Source: Subtercola endophyticus (lineage in GTDB: Bacteria > Actinomycetota > Actinomycetes > Actinomycetales > Microbacteriaceae). From it: a DNA stretch of 64,000 nucleotides. The stretch covers positions 4,216,001 through 4,280,000 of the forward strand of contig NZ_CP087997.1 in NCBI RefSeq assembly GCF_021044565.1, written 5' to 3'. Below, piece after piece: positions 25,317 through 33,755 of this stretch; position 1 is the first letter of the stretch, and each line of letters opens with the position of its first letter. Made by a program: the position numbers and the translations under genes. The notes beneath the pieces are model-generated. The model searched no databases. It was given only the letters and a program-made list of their open reading frames with translations, and was not told the DNA's origin.

Positions 25317-26390
25317 ATGGCAATCGCCGCTTCTCCGGGGGTGACAGCAACCAAGCCGGTTGCCGCACCGCCCGCCCCCCGCAATCAGACCTCGTTCGGC
25401 CGCTTGTCACGCCGGCCCGAGACCGGGGCGCTCGCCGGAACCGTTCTGGTTTTTGTGATCTTCACGATTCTGGGTGGATCGAACTTCATCTCCATCGGTG
25501 GAGTCGCCAGCTGGCTGAACGTCGCCGCCGAACTCGCCATCATCGCCCTTCCGGTCGGCCTGCTGATGATCGCCGGAGAACTCGACCTCTCGGTCGGGTC
25601 TGTCGTCGCCGCCAGCTCGATGACCATGGCGATCGTCTCCGGCACCTACGGTGCTCCCATGATCGTCGGCATCATCGCGGCCCTTGCCGTCGGTGCCGCG
25701 GCCGGCTTCATCAACGGCCTGATCGTCTCCCGAACCAACGTGCCGTCGTTCGTCGTGACGCTGGGTATGAACTTCGGTCTGGCCGGCATCACCCTCGGTC
25801 TCTCGCGGTTGATCACGGGTACCACGAACGTTCCGCTCGACCCGGGCCCCTTCTTCAAGGGCCTCTTCGGCAGCCTGATCGGCGGCCAGTTCGAGGTCGC
25901 CATCTTCTGGGCACTCGGCGTCGCCCTCGTCATCGCCTGGCTGTTGCAGATGACTCCCTTCGGCAACTGGGTCTTCGCCATCGGCGGTGACAAAGAGAGT
26001 GCTCGTGCCACGGGCATCCCCGTCACCCGCGTGAAGATCTCGCTGTTCATGATGAGCGCCCTGGGTGCGGCTCTTGTGGGCATCATTCAGACCTGCCTCT
26101 ACAACGGTGCGCAGACGTCGACGGGCCAGTCGTTCGTGTTCAACTCGATCATCGCGGCCGTCATCGGTGGCGTTCTGCTGACCGGTGGGTACGGTTCGGT
26201 GCCCGGCGTCATTCTCGGTACCCTCACGTTCGCCATCGTGAGCCAGGGCATCTACACCACATCGCTCAGCTCCGACTGGGCCAGCTTCATTCTCGGCGCC
26301 CTTCTGCTGGCCGCCGTTCTCATGAACAACACGTTCCGTAAGCTCGCTCTCTCGAGCGGCGTGCGGGCCCCGAAGATCAAGAAGGCGTGA
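25317..26390 (+). CDS. sugar ABC transporter permease (RbsC/FrcC-like)
   Basis: A 357-residue membrane protein of the BPD_transp_2 family with about ten hydrophobic segments. Family motifs are GELDLSVGSVVAASSM (near residue 85), GFINGLIVSRTNVPSFVVTL and VFAIGGDKESARATGIPV, followed by FNSIIAAVIGGVLLTGGYGS. It forms the channel of the importer with the flanking genes. The gene begins 111 bases after the binding-protein stop and is followed by the ATPase with almost no gap. Confidence 0.92.
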   Translation: MAIAASPGVTATKPVAAPPAPRNQTSFGRLSRRPETGALAGTVLVFVIFTILGGSNFISIGGVASWLNVAAELAIIALPVGLLMIAGELDLSVGSVVAASSMTMAIVSGTYGAPMIVGIIAALAVGAAAGFINGLIVSRTNVPSFVVTLGMNFGLAGITLGLSRLITGTTNVPLDPGPFFKGLFGSLIGGQFEVAIFWALGVALVIAWLLQMTPFGNWVFAIGGDKESARATGIPVTRVKISLFMMSALGAALVGIIQTCLYNGAQTSTGQSFVFNSIIAAVIGGVLLTGGYGSVPGVILGTLTFAIVSQGIYTTSLSSDWASFILGALLLAAVLMNNTFRKLALSSGVRAPKIKKA

Positions 26391-26395
26391 CGACC

Positions 26396-27187
26396 ATGAC
26401 CGAACCACTGCTCAAACTAGACCACGTCGGCAAGAGCTACGCGGGCACCGACGCCCTCGCCGACATCTCCCTGCAGGTCGAGCCCGGCAAGGTGCTGTGC
26501 CTGCTCGGCGACAACGGTGCCGGCAAGTCGACCCTGATCAAGATTCTTTCGGGGTACCACACTCCGACCACGGGCACGGTCGAGATCGATGGCAAGCCCG
26601 TCGTGTTCAACAGCCCGCGGGATGCCAGTGCCAACGGCATCGCGACCGTTCACCAGTACGGCGGAACCTTTCCGCTGATGACCGTCGGCCGTTCGTTCTT
26701 CGTCGGCGTCGAGCCGACAAAGGGCTGGGGTCCGTTCAAGCGATTCGACAAGGCCACGGCCAACGAGATCTCGGTTCGAGAGCTCAAGGGCCTCGGCATC
26801 ACGCGGATCAACGACGGCAACCGCCTCGTCGGCGGCATGTCGGGTGGTGAGCGCCAGTCGCTCGCGATCGCCCGTGCCGTGTACTTCGGTGCCAAGCTGC
26901 TCATTCTCGACGAGCCCACGGCGGCCCTCGGCGTGAAAGAGGCCTCGCACGTGCTGCGCATCATCATGCAGGCCCGTCGTAAGGGCATCGCCGTGGTCTT
27001 CGTGACGCACAACGTGCTGCACGCGATGACGGTCGGCGACAACTTCGCCGTGCTGATCCATGGTCGGCTGGCCGACTCGTTCGCCAAGGGCGAGCGTACT
27101 CGCGAGCAGATCACCGACCTCATGGCCGGTGGTGAAGCGATGGCAGAGCTCGAGGCCGAGATCGCTCAGTACGAACTGGAAGCGTGA
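26396..27187 (+). CDS. sugar ABC transporter ATP-binding protein (FrcA-like, single domain)
   Basis: A 263-residue ATPase. Walker A is LLGDNGAGKSTLIK (about residues 35-48), signature GGMSGGERQSLAIARA, Walker B KLLILDEPTAALG, and the His switch VFVTHN. It is a single cassette, as in FrcA, not the double-cassette RbsA/MglA type. I chose ATG 26396 with GAAGG ten bases upstream; a GTG at 26387 overlapping the permease stop is possible but has no room for a ribosome site. Confidence 0.92.
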   Translation: MTEPLLKLDHVGKSYAGTDALADISLQVEPGKVLCLLGDNGAGKSTLIKILSGYHTPTTGTVEIDGKPVVFNSPRDASANGIATVHQYGGTFPLMTVGRSFFVGVEPTKGWGPFKRFDKATANEISVRELKGLGITRINDGNRLVGGMSGGERQSLAIARAVYFGAKLLILDEPTAALGVKEASHVLRIIMQARRKGIAVVFVTHNVLHAMTVGDNFAVLIHGRLADSFAKGERTREQITDLMAGGEAMAELEAEIAQYELEA

Positions 27188-27193
27188 TCGGCG

Positions 27194-28282
27194 ATGACCA
27201 CTCTGTCTCCTGCTCCGACGACCGACCCCCTTCGGGTCGCCGCGGAGTCCACGCCGACCGTTCTGTGGAACGACTCGGCCGACCCCGACGAACTCTCGCG
27301 GTCGATCGGCTTCGGGGCTGTCGGGGCCACGTGCAATCCGGTGATCGCGCTCGCGGCCATCCGTGCGCACCTCGACGTCTGGCGCCCGCGTATCGCTGAA
27401 CTCGCGGTCGAGCATCCTCGAGCGGGCGAGTCCGAACTCGGCTGGATGGTCGTGGAGGAGCTGTCGATTCAGGCGGCTGCCCTGCTGCACCCGGCCTTCG
27501 TCGCCAGCGGAGGGCGTAACGGCAGGCTGTCTATTCAGACGGATCCGCGGTTGCACCGCGACGCCGATGCCCTCGTCGAACAGGCTGTTCACTTCAGCGG
27601 TCTTGCCGAGAACATCATTGTCAAGATTCCGGCCACGGCGGTCGGAATCGTGGCCATCGAAGAGGCGACCTACCGCGGTGTGAGCATCAACGTGACCGTC
27701 TCGTTCACGGTTGCGCAAGCGGTGGCCGCCGCAGCCGCTATCGAGCGTGGGCTCGACCGCCGTGCTGCCGATGGTCTGCCCGAGCGTGAGTTCGGCTCGG
27801 TGGTCACGATCATGGGTGGCCGACTCGACGACTGGCTGAAGGCCTACACGCAGAAGCACCGCATTCTCATCGATCCGGGCTACCTGGAGTGGGCGGGCGT
27901 GGCAGCGCTCAAGAAGGCGCATGCCGTCTTCGTCGAGCGCGGCTACCGCTCGCGAATCCTCTCGGCCGCGTTCCGCAACTACATGCAGTGGTCAGAACTG
28001 CAGGGCGGCGACCTCGTGGTCTCACCACCGTTCGACTGGCAGGCCCGCATCAACGAGAACCGTCTTCCCGTCGAGAATCGTATCGATGTGCCGGTCGACC
28101 CGCGCATCATCGAAACGCTGCGCGCGAAGGTGCCGGAGTTCTCTCGGGCATACGACGTCGACGGGCTCACTCCAGCCGAATTCGACACCTTCGGCGCCAC
28201 TCGCGTGACGCTGCGGCAGTTTCTCGACGCCGACGCTCAGCTCGATGCGATCGTTCGCGACATCCTGATCCCCGCGCCGTGA
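27194..28282 (+). CDS. transaldolase-family protein
   Basis: A 362-residue class I aldolase-fold protein related to transaldolase: LWNDSADPDELSRSI then GATCNPVIA at the N-terminus, the Schiff-base Lys in NIIVKIPATAVG, and GVSINVTVSFTVAQ. The C-terminal half has ILIDPGYLEWAGVAALKKAH and RSRILSAAFRN, as in transaldolase. It is the last gene of the sugar ABC operon (six bases after the ATPase) and is unlikely to be the housekeeping tal. A role in cleaving or exchanging a sugar phosphate from the imported compound is inference. It ends at a bidirectional terminator. Confidence 0.75.
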   Translation: MTTLSPAPTTDPLRVAAESTPTVLWNDSADPDELSRSIGFGAVGATCNPVIALAAIRAHLDVWRPRIAELAVEHPRAGESELGWMVVEELSIQAAALLHPAFVASGGRNGRLSIQTDPRLHRDADALVEQAVHFSGLAENIIVKIPATAVGIVAIEEATYRGVSINVTVSFTVAQAVAAAAAIERGLDRRAADGLPEREFGSVVTIMGGRLDDWLKAYTQKHRILIDPGYLEWAGVAALKKAHAVFVERGYRSRILSAAFRNYMQWSELQGGDLVVSPPFDWQARINENRLPVENRIDVPVDPRIIETLRAKVPEFSRAYDVDGLTPAEFDTFGATRVTLRQFLDADAQLDAIVRDILIPAP

Positions 28283-28289
28283 ACGTGCA

Positions 28290-28321
28290 CGGGCCGTCTC
28301 GGTGTTCGCCGTGACGGCCCG
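28290..28321. terminator. bidirectional terminator between the transaldolase and iolR genes
   Basis: CGGGCCGT (28290-28297) and ACGGCCCG (28314-28321) form an 8-bp stem in the 40-base gap between two converging stops. There is no long T-run on either side. Confidence 0.65.
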
Positions 28322-28322
28322 G

Positions 28323-29084
28323 CTACTTCGCGACGAGCGTCGTCTCGAAGCTGTACATGTCGGGGCGGTAGGCGTGGTGTCCGAACTCGATCGCTCGGCC
28401 CGAGCTGTCGAAGGCGACACGCTCCATGGTGAGCACCGGGCCGCCCTTGTCGATCTCGAGCAGCTCGGTCTCTTCACGGTTGGCCCGACGGGCGCCGATC
28501 TTCTGCTGGGCGATGCGGATGGTCACTCCACGGCCGCGCAGAATCTGGTAGAGCCCGCGCTCTTCGAGCTGCTCGGTGGTGATGTCGGAGAATTCCGGTG
28601 GCAGGTAGTTCTCGAGCATGGCGACGGTGACTCCGTCGGTGCTGCGTGTGCGCCGCATGTACACCACGTCGGAGCCGGGCGTCACGCCGAGGCTGGTGGC
28701 GACGGAATCGGTGGCGGGCCTGATCTCGTGCGCGATCACGTGGGTGCCTGGCTCGTGATGCGCGCTCTGCAGATCTTCGTAGAGGCTGGTGAGTTCGACC
28801 TGCCGGGTGACGGTGCCCTGCACGACCTGGGTTCCGATGCCGCGTCGGCGAACCAGCAGGCCCTTGTCGACGAGCTCTTGAATGGCCCGGCGCACGGTGG
28901 GCCGGGAGAGGCCGAGGCGCTGCCCGATGGCGATCTCGTTCTCGAGCCGAGCGCCCGACGCGATGGCGCCCGAGCGGATGGCCGCTTCGAGTCGGCTCGA
29001 CACCTGAAAGTAGAGCGGAATGGGGCCGTTGCGGTCGAGATCGAGAAAAAGCTCCTCTGGCCAGACCGTCTCATCGCTTGCCAT
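28323..29084 (-). CDS. iolR: GntR/UTRA regulator, probable inositol repressor IolR
   Basis: A 253-residue GntR-family repressor. The winged helix has GPIPLYFQVSSRLEAAIRSG, LGLSRPTVRRAIQELVDKG and RRRGIGTQVV; the UTRA domain has LENYLPPEF, YQILRGRGV and LTMERVAFDSSGRAIEFGHH. It is divergent from iolC, as iolR (cg0196) is in Corynebacterium glutamicum. Palindromes matching the IolR consensus lie in the shared gap and before other inositol genes of the window. I chose ATG 29084, which has AAGGAG upstream. Release by an inositol catabolite is expected from the family. The second GntR gene (17645-18526) is a less well placed alternative. Confidence 0.75.
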   Translation of the reverse strand: MASDETVWPEELFLDLDRNGPIPLYFQVSSRLEAAIRSGAIASGARLENEIAIGQRLGLSRPTVRRAIQELVDKGLLVRRRGIGTQVVQGTVTRQVELTSLYEDLQSAHHEPGTHVIAHEIRPATDSVATSLGVTPGSDVVYMRRTRSTDGVTVAMLENYLPPEFSDITTEQLEERGLYQILRGRGVTIRIAQQKIGARRANREETELLEIDKGGPVLTMERVAFDSSGRAIEFGHHAYRPDMYSFETTLVAK

Positions 29085-29123
29085 GGCATCTCCTTCGATC
29101 AGACATTCGTGACTGCACAGCAT

Positions 29124-29228
29124 ATTGTCGGAACAATGTTACTTACAGCATACTTTGTTGGTTTCACACCCCGAACGACCACCGCACCGCACGTTGACGA
29201 ACACGCCCCATGTGCTATTGTTAAGACA
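29124..29228. promoter_or_regulatory. iolR-iolC divergent control region
   Basis: ATTGT-CGGA-ACAAT (29124-29137) is a palindrome in front of iolR. The iolC promoter reads TTGACG (29194-29199), 16 bases, then an extended -10 TGCTATTGT (29213-29221). TGTTAAGACA (29219-29228) covers the -10 end and fits 8 of 10 IolR consensus positions. This layout would allow autorepression and repression of the iol operon. Confidence 0.6.
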
Positions 29229-29284
29229 TACATACGGCGAGCTGCCGGCATCACCCCTGATTTGAGAGAGTTGTACATCGGAGT

Positions 29285-30241
29285 ATGACGGATACGTCCT
29301 TTCCCCTCGACGTGCTGGCCATCGGCCGGCTCGGTGTCGACATCTACCCGCTTCAAGACGGTGTCGGCCTCGAAGATGTGTCGACCTTCGGAAAATACCT
29401 CGGCGGCAGTGCCGCGAACGTCAGCGTGGCCGCCGCTCGTTACGGGCATCCGACCGCCCTCATCTCGAGAGCCGGTGACGACCCGTTCGGCCGCTACCTG
29501 CTTCGTGAGCTCGAGCGCCTCGGTGTGAGCAACCGCTACGTCAAGGTCGACCCCGACCTCAAGACGCCGGTGACGTTCTGCGAGATCTTTCCGCCCGACG
29601 ACTTTCCCCTGTACTTCTATCGCGAGCCGAAAGCTCCAGACCTCAACATCGCGCCCGCCGATCTCGACCTCGACGCCGTTCGCGCCGCTCGGGTGTTCTG
29701 GCTGACGGTCACCGGGCTCAGCCAAGAGCCGAGCCGCGCCGCGCACCTCGCGGCGCTCGCTGCTCGCGGGCGGGTCGACCACACAGTTCTCGACCTCGAC
29801 TACCGCCCCATGTTCTGGTCGGAACCGGCCGACGCTACGACGCAGGTCGCCCTCGCTCTCGAACACGCCACCGTGGCTGTCGGCAACCGCGAAGAGTGCG
29901 AGGTGGCCGTCGGCGAAACCGAGCCGCTGCGCGCGGCGGATGCTCTGCTCGAGCGCGGCGTCACGCTGGCCATCGTGAAGCAGGGCCCGAAGGGCGTGCT
30001 GGCGAAGACCGCCGACGAGACGGTCGAGGTGCCGCCGTATTTCGTCGACGTGGTCAACGGTCTCGGAGCCGGCGACGCCTTCGGCGGCGCCTTGTGCCAC
30101 GGTCTGCTCGAGGGTTGGGATCTGACCCGCATTCTCACGTTCGCCAACGTCGCCGGCGCACTCGTCGCCTCGCGCCGCGAGTGCTCCACGGCCATGCCGA
30201 CGACGGCAGAGGTCGACGCCATTCTTCAGAGGGGAGCATAA
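29285..30241 (+). CDS. iolC: 5-dehydro-2-deoxygluconokinase
   Basis: A 318-residue PfkB-family kinase. The N-terminus LDVLAIGRLGVDIYPLQ and GGSAANVSVAAARYG match IolC, and the catalytic Asp lies in NGLGAGDAFGGAL. It phosphorylates 5-dehydro-2-deoxy-gluconate in inositol breakdown. It lacks the C-terminal DUF2090 domain found fused to IolC in many Gram-negatives; a free DUF2090 gene sits at 54408-55352. It is the first gene of the main iol operon and is followed after one base by the aldolase candidate. Confidence 0.93.
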   Translation: MTDTSFPLDVLAIGRLGVDIYPLQDGVGLEDVSTFGKYLGGSAANVSVAAARYGHPTALISRAGDDPFGRYLLRELERLGVSNRYVKVDPDLKTPVTFCEIFPPDDFPLYFYREPKAPDLNIAPADLDLDAVRAARVFWLTVTGLSQEPSRAAHLAALAARGRVDHTVLDLDYRPMFWSEPADATTQVALALEHATVAVGNREECEVAVGETEPLRAADALLERGVTLAIVKQGPKGVLAKTADETVEVPPYFVDVVNGLGAGDAFGGALCHGLLEGWDLTRILTFANVAGALVASRRECSTAMPTTAEVDAILQRGA

Positions 30242-30242
30242 A

Positions 30243-31154
30243 ATGGGCACCGCCCTCAGTGACTTCGATTTCGCGCGTCTGCGCGACATCAGGGCCAGCA
30301 AGCCCGAAGCGATCGGCGAAGCCTTCGCCAGCCGCAAGCGCAGAGAAGTGCTGCGCGGCGACGGCAGGCTGTTCATCGTCGCCGCCGATCATCCGGCTCG
30401 CGGCGCCCTTGCTGTCGGATCGGATTCGACCGCCATGGCGAACCGTTACGACCTGCTCGACCGCCTTGCCATCGCGGTGAGCCGGCCCGGTGTCGACGGT
30501 GTGCTCGGCACGCCCGACATCATCGACGACCTTGCCGCGCTCGGCCTGCTCGACGACAAGATCATCGTCGGGTCGATGAACCGTGGTGGTCTGCGCGGCG
30601 CGACCTTCGAAATGGATGATCGCTACACCGGCTTCGACGTGCCCACGATGGTCTCGTCTGGCATCGACTTCGCGAAGACCCTCATCCGCGTGAACCTCGA
30701 AGACCCGATGACCGCACTGACGCTGGAGGCCACGGCCAAGGCCGTCACCGAAGCGGCGGCCGCGGGGCTGCCGATCATGCTCGAGCCGTTCATGAGCAAG
30801 TGGGTCGACGGTCGCATCGTGAACGACTTGTCGGCGGATGCCGTCATCTTGTCGGTCTCGATCGCCGCGGGCCTGGGCACGAGCAGTTCGTACACCTGGA
30901 TGAAGCTGCCGGTCGTCGACGACATGGAACGCGTCATGGAGGCGACCACGATGCCCACCCTGCTGCTCGGCGGCGACTCGGGCGCCGACCCCGACGAGAC
31001 GTTCGCCGCGTGGGAAGACGCCCTCTCGCTTCCCGGCGTGCGAGGGCTCACCGTCGGCCGTACCCTGCTCTACCCGCCCGACGGCGATGTGGCAGCCGCT
31101 GTCGACACCGCCGCCGGCCTGGTGCACCCCACCGGGCTCGCCATCGCCTCCTGA
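30243..31154 (+). CDS. (beta/alpha)8-fold aldolase-like protein (Cgl0159 family)
   Basis: A 303-residue TIM-barrel protein that, from memory, matches the Cgl0159/cg0198 family placed just after iolC in actinobacterial iol operons. Visible blocks are LFIVAADHPARGALAVG, DGVLGTPDIIDDLAALGLL, GIDFAKTLIRVNLEDP and LLLGGDSGADPDETFAAWE. No IolJ of the class II type is present in the operon, so this protein is a good candidate for cleaving 2-deoxy-5-keto-gluconate 6-phosphate into malonate semialdehyde and dihydroxyacetone phosphate. The Lys of TLIRV-type class I chemistry is not certain. It is translationally coupled to iolC. Confidence 0.8.
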   Translation: MGTALSDFDFARLRDIRASKPEAIGEAFASRKRREVLRGDGRLFIVAADHPARGALAVGSDSTAMANRYDLLDRLAIAVSRPGVDGVLGTPDIIDDLAALGLLDDKIIVGSMNRGGLRGATFEMDDRYTGFDVPTMVSSGIDFAKTLIRVNLEDPMTALTLEATAKAVTEAAAAGLPIMLEPFMSKWVDGRIVNDLSADAVILSVSIAAGLGTSSSYTWMKLPVVDDMERVMEATTMPTLLLGGDSGADPDETFAAWEDALSLPGVRGLTVGRTLLYPPDGDVAAAVDTAAGLVHPTGLAIAS

Positions 31155-31243
31155 GCGGCTGCGCGCACGCCGCGCTTTGCAGGCCGCCCTCCCCACCTGC
31201 ACTCACCCCCCCCGTAGGCACTCGAAGAATTGAGGAATCACGA

Positions 31244-32788
31244 ATGAGCACCATCGATTTGAACCCCGACACCACCACTGACGACGCCGTCACCGAGCTG
31301 CCGACTGTTCCGCACTGGATCAACGGGGCAGCGTATCCGTCGAAGAGCGGCCGGGTGGGAGATGTGTACGACCCCGCCCTCGGTGTGGTTACCAAGCATG
31401 TCGCGCTGGCCGACCAGGCCGAGATCGAGGCTGCGATCGCGGGTGCCGCGGCGGCGTTCCCCGCGTGGCGCGACACGTCGCTCGCGAAGCGGCAGACGAT
31501 CATGTTCAAGTTCCGTGAGCTGCTCGATGCGAAGAAGGGTGAGCTCGCCGAGATCATCACGAGCGAGCACGGAAAGGTCGTCTCCGACGCGCTCGGCGAG
31601 ATCAGCCGTGGTCAGGAGGTCGCGGAGTTCGCGACCGGGCTCGCGCACCACCTGAAGGGCGAGTTCAGCGAGCAGGTCTCGACGGGCATCGACGTGTACT
31701 CCACCCGCCAGCCCCTCGGCGTCGTGGGCATCATCAGCCCGTTCAACTTTCCGGCGATGGTGCCGTCGTGGTTCTTCCCGATCGCGATCGCGGCCGGCAA
31801 CACCGTCGTACTGAAGCCGAGCGAGAAAGACCCGTCGGCGGCCAACTGGCTCGCCGCGGTCTGGAAAGAAGCCGGCCTGCCCGACGGCGTGTTCACTGTG
31901 CTGCACGGCGATAAGGAGGCGGTGGATGGACTGCTCACCCACCCCGACGTGAAATCCATCTCGTTCGTCGGGTCGACCCCGATCGCTCGGTACGTGTACG
32001 AGACGGGCACCAAGAACGGCAAGCGTGTTCAGGCGCTCGGCGGGGCGAAGAACCACATGCTCGTGCTTCCCGACGCCGACCTCGAGTTGGTCGCCGACGC
32101 GGCGATCAACTCCGGGTTCGGTTCCGCGGGTGAGCGGTGCATGGCGATCTCGGTTGTCGTCGCGGTCGAGCCGGTCGCCGACCCTCTGATCGAGAAGATC
32201 GTGGCGCGCATGTCCACTCTGCGCACCGGTGACGGCCGCCGCGGCTGCGACATGGGCCCGCTGGTCACGAAGGTGCACCGCGACAAGGTCGCCTCGTACA
32301 TCCAGATCGCCGAAGACGACGGCGCCACGGTGGTCGTCGACGGGCGTGACGTGAAGCCCGATGGTGACCCGAACGGGTTCTGGCTCGGCCCGACCCTCAT
32401 CGACAACGTGCCGACCAGCTCGCGCGTCTACACCGAGGAGATCTTCGGCCCGGTACTCGCTATCGTGAGGGTGAACACATACGAAGAGGGTGTGAAGCTC
32501 ATCAACTCGGGCGCGTTCGGCAACGGCACCGCGATCTTCACCAACGACGGCGGAGCAGCGCGACGCTTCCAGAACGAGATCCAGGTCGGCATGATCGGTA
32601 TCAACGTACCCATTCCGGTTCCCGTCGCGACGTTCTCGTTCGGCGGCTGGAAGGACTCCTTGTTCGGAGACACGAAAGCGCACGGAGCCGAGGGAGTGAA
32701 GTTCTTCACCCAGCAGAAAGCCATCACGAGCCGCTGGCTCGACCCCAGCCACGGCGGCATCAACCTCGGCTTTCCGCAGAACGACTGA
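31244..32788 (+). CDS. iolA: methylmalonate-semialdehyde dehydrogenase (CoA-acylating)
   Basis: A 514-residue CoA-dependent aldehyde dehydrogenase, IolA/MmsA. Motifs are PHWINGAAYPS, GVVGIISPFNFPAMVPSWFF, FVGSTPIARYVY, the catalytic Cys in GSAGERCMAISVVV, and FSFGGWKDSLFGD near the end. It turns malonate semialdehyde from the aldolase step into acetyl-CoA and carbon dioxide. Start ATG 31244 after TGAGGA; an 89-base gap separates it from the aldolase gene. A role in valine breakdown is possible but the operon argues for inositol. Confidence 0.95.
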   Translation: MSTIDLNPDTTTDDAVTELPTVPHWINGAAYPSKSGRVGDVYDPALGVVTKHVALADQAEIEAAIAGAAAAFPAWRDTSLAKRQTIMFKFRELLDAKKGELAEIITSEHGKVVSDALGEISRGQEVAEFATGLAHHLKGEFSEQVSTGIDVYSTRQPLGVVGIISPFNFPAMVPSWFFPIAIAAGNTVVLKPSEKDPSAANWLAAVWKEAGLPDGVFTVLHGDKEAVDGLLTHPDVKSISFVGSTPIARYVYETGTKNGKRVQALGGAKNHMLVLPDADLELVADAAINSGFGSAGERCMAISVVVAVEPVADPLIEKIVARMSTLRTGDGRRGCDMGPLVTKVHRDKVASYIQIAEDDGATVVVDGRDVKPDGDPNGFWLGPTLIDNVPTSSRVYTEEIFGPVLAIVRVNTYEEGVKLINSGAFGNGTAIFTNDGGAARRFQNEIQVGMIGINVPIPVPVATFSFGGWKDSLFGDTKAHGAEGVKFFTQQKAITSRWLDPSHGGINLGFPQND

Positions 32789-32837
32789 TCTGCCCTCGGC
32801 AGCCATTCAGAGCAGCACATCTCTTCAGGAGCACCAG

Positions 32838-33755
32838 ATGACCGACCAACGATGGTTCTATCGCCGGGGCGAGCTCGCGCGAGGCGCGTGGCAGAGCGTC
32901 GTCGACGGCTCGACGCCCGGCTGGGAGCACACGGGCATCCGTGTCGCCCAGTTGGCCGAGGGCGAGAGTCTCGACCTCGACGAGACGGGTATCGAACGCA
33001 TCGTCGTGCCTCTCGCCGGCTCGTTCACGGTGTCGTATGCCGAGAACGGCATAGGGTCTGAGGTGGTTCTGAACGGTCGGCCGTCGGTGTTCGACGGGCC
33101 GACCGACGTGCTCTACCTCTCGGCCGGCGCCACGGCCACCATCGGGGGCACAGGCCGGGTCGCCGTGGCGACCTCGCCGACCGACGACGTGCGGCCGACC
33201 CGGTACATCCTCGCCGAAGACACCCCCGTCGAGTTGCGGGGGGCCGGGGCATCCAGTCGCCAGGTGCACAACTTCGGCACCCCACAGGCGCTGGATGCGG
33301 CGCGCCTCATCGTCTGCGAAGTCATCACGCCTTCGCAGAACTGGTCGTCGTACCCGCCGCACAAGCACGACCAAGATGTGCCCGGCCACGAGTCACGGCT
33401 CGAGGAGATCTACTACTTCGAGTCGGCGCCGGCGCGTACCGAAGCCGCGCTGGCGCCCGACCCCGAGGCGTCGTTCGGCATGTTCAGCACCTACTCGTCT
33501 CCCGCAGGCGAGATCGAGATCGACGCGCGGGTGCAGACCGGCGATATCGCCCTCGTGCCGTACGGCTACCACGGGCCGGCCGTGGCCGCCCCCGGCTACG
33601 ACCTCTACTATCTGAACGTCATGGCCGGCCCCGATGCTGAACGCGTCTGGCTGATCAGCGACGATCCCGCGCACGCGTGGGTGCGCACTTCCTGGGAGGG
33701 TCAGCAGATCGACGCCCGCCTTCCCTTCACGAACCAGAGAGACCAGACCTCATGA
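32838..33755 (+). CDS. iolB: 5-deoxy-glucuronate isomerase
   Basis: A 305-residue cupin-fold isomerase. Family segments are WFYRRGELARGAW, ICEVITPSQNWSSYPPHKHD (metal-binding His residues), ESRLEEIYYFE, DIALVPYGYHG and YYLNVMAGP. It converts 5-deoxy-glucuronate to 5-dehydro-2-deoxy-gluconate, the substrate of IolC. CAGGAG lies seven bases before ATG 32838, and the stop overlaps the iolD start (ATGA). Confidence 0.94.
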   Translation: MTDQRWFYRRGELARGAWQSVVDGSTPGWEHTGIRVAQLAEGESLDLDETGIERIVVPLAGSFTVSYAENGIGSEVVLNGRPSVFDGPTDVLYLSAGATATIGGTGRVAVATSPTDDVRPTRYILAEDTPVELRGAGASSRQVHNFGTPQALDAARLIVCEVITPSQNWSSYPPHKHDQDVPGHESRLEEIYYFESAPARTEAALAPDPEASFGMFSTYSSPAGEIEIDARVQTGDIALVPYGYHGPAVAAPGYDLYYLNVMAGPDAERVWLISDDPAHAWVRTSWEGQQIDARLPFTNQRDQTS

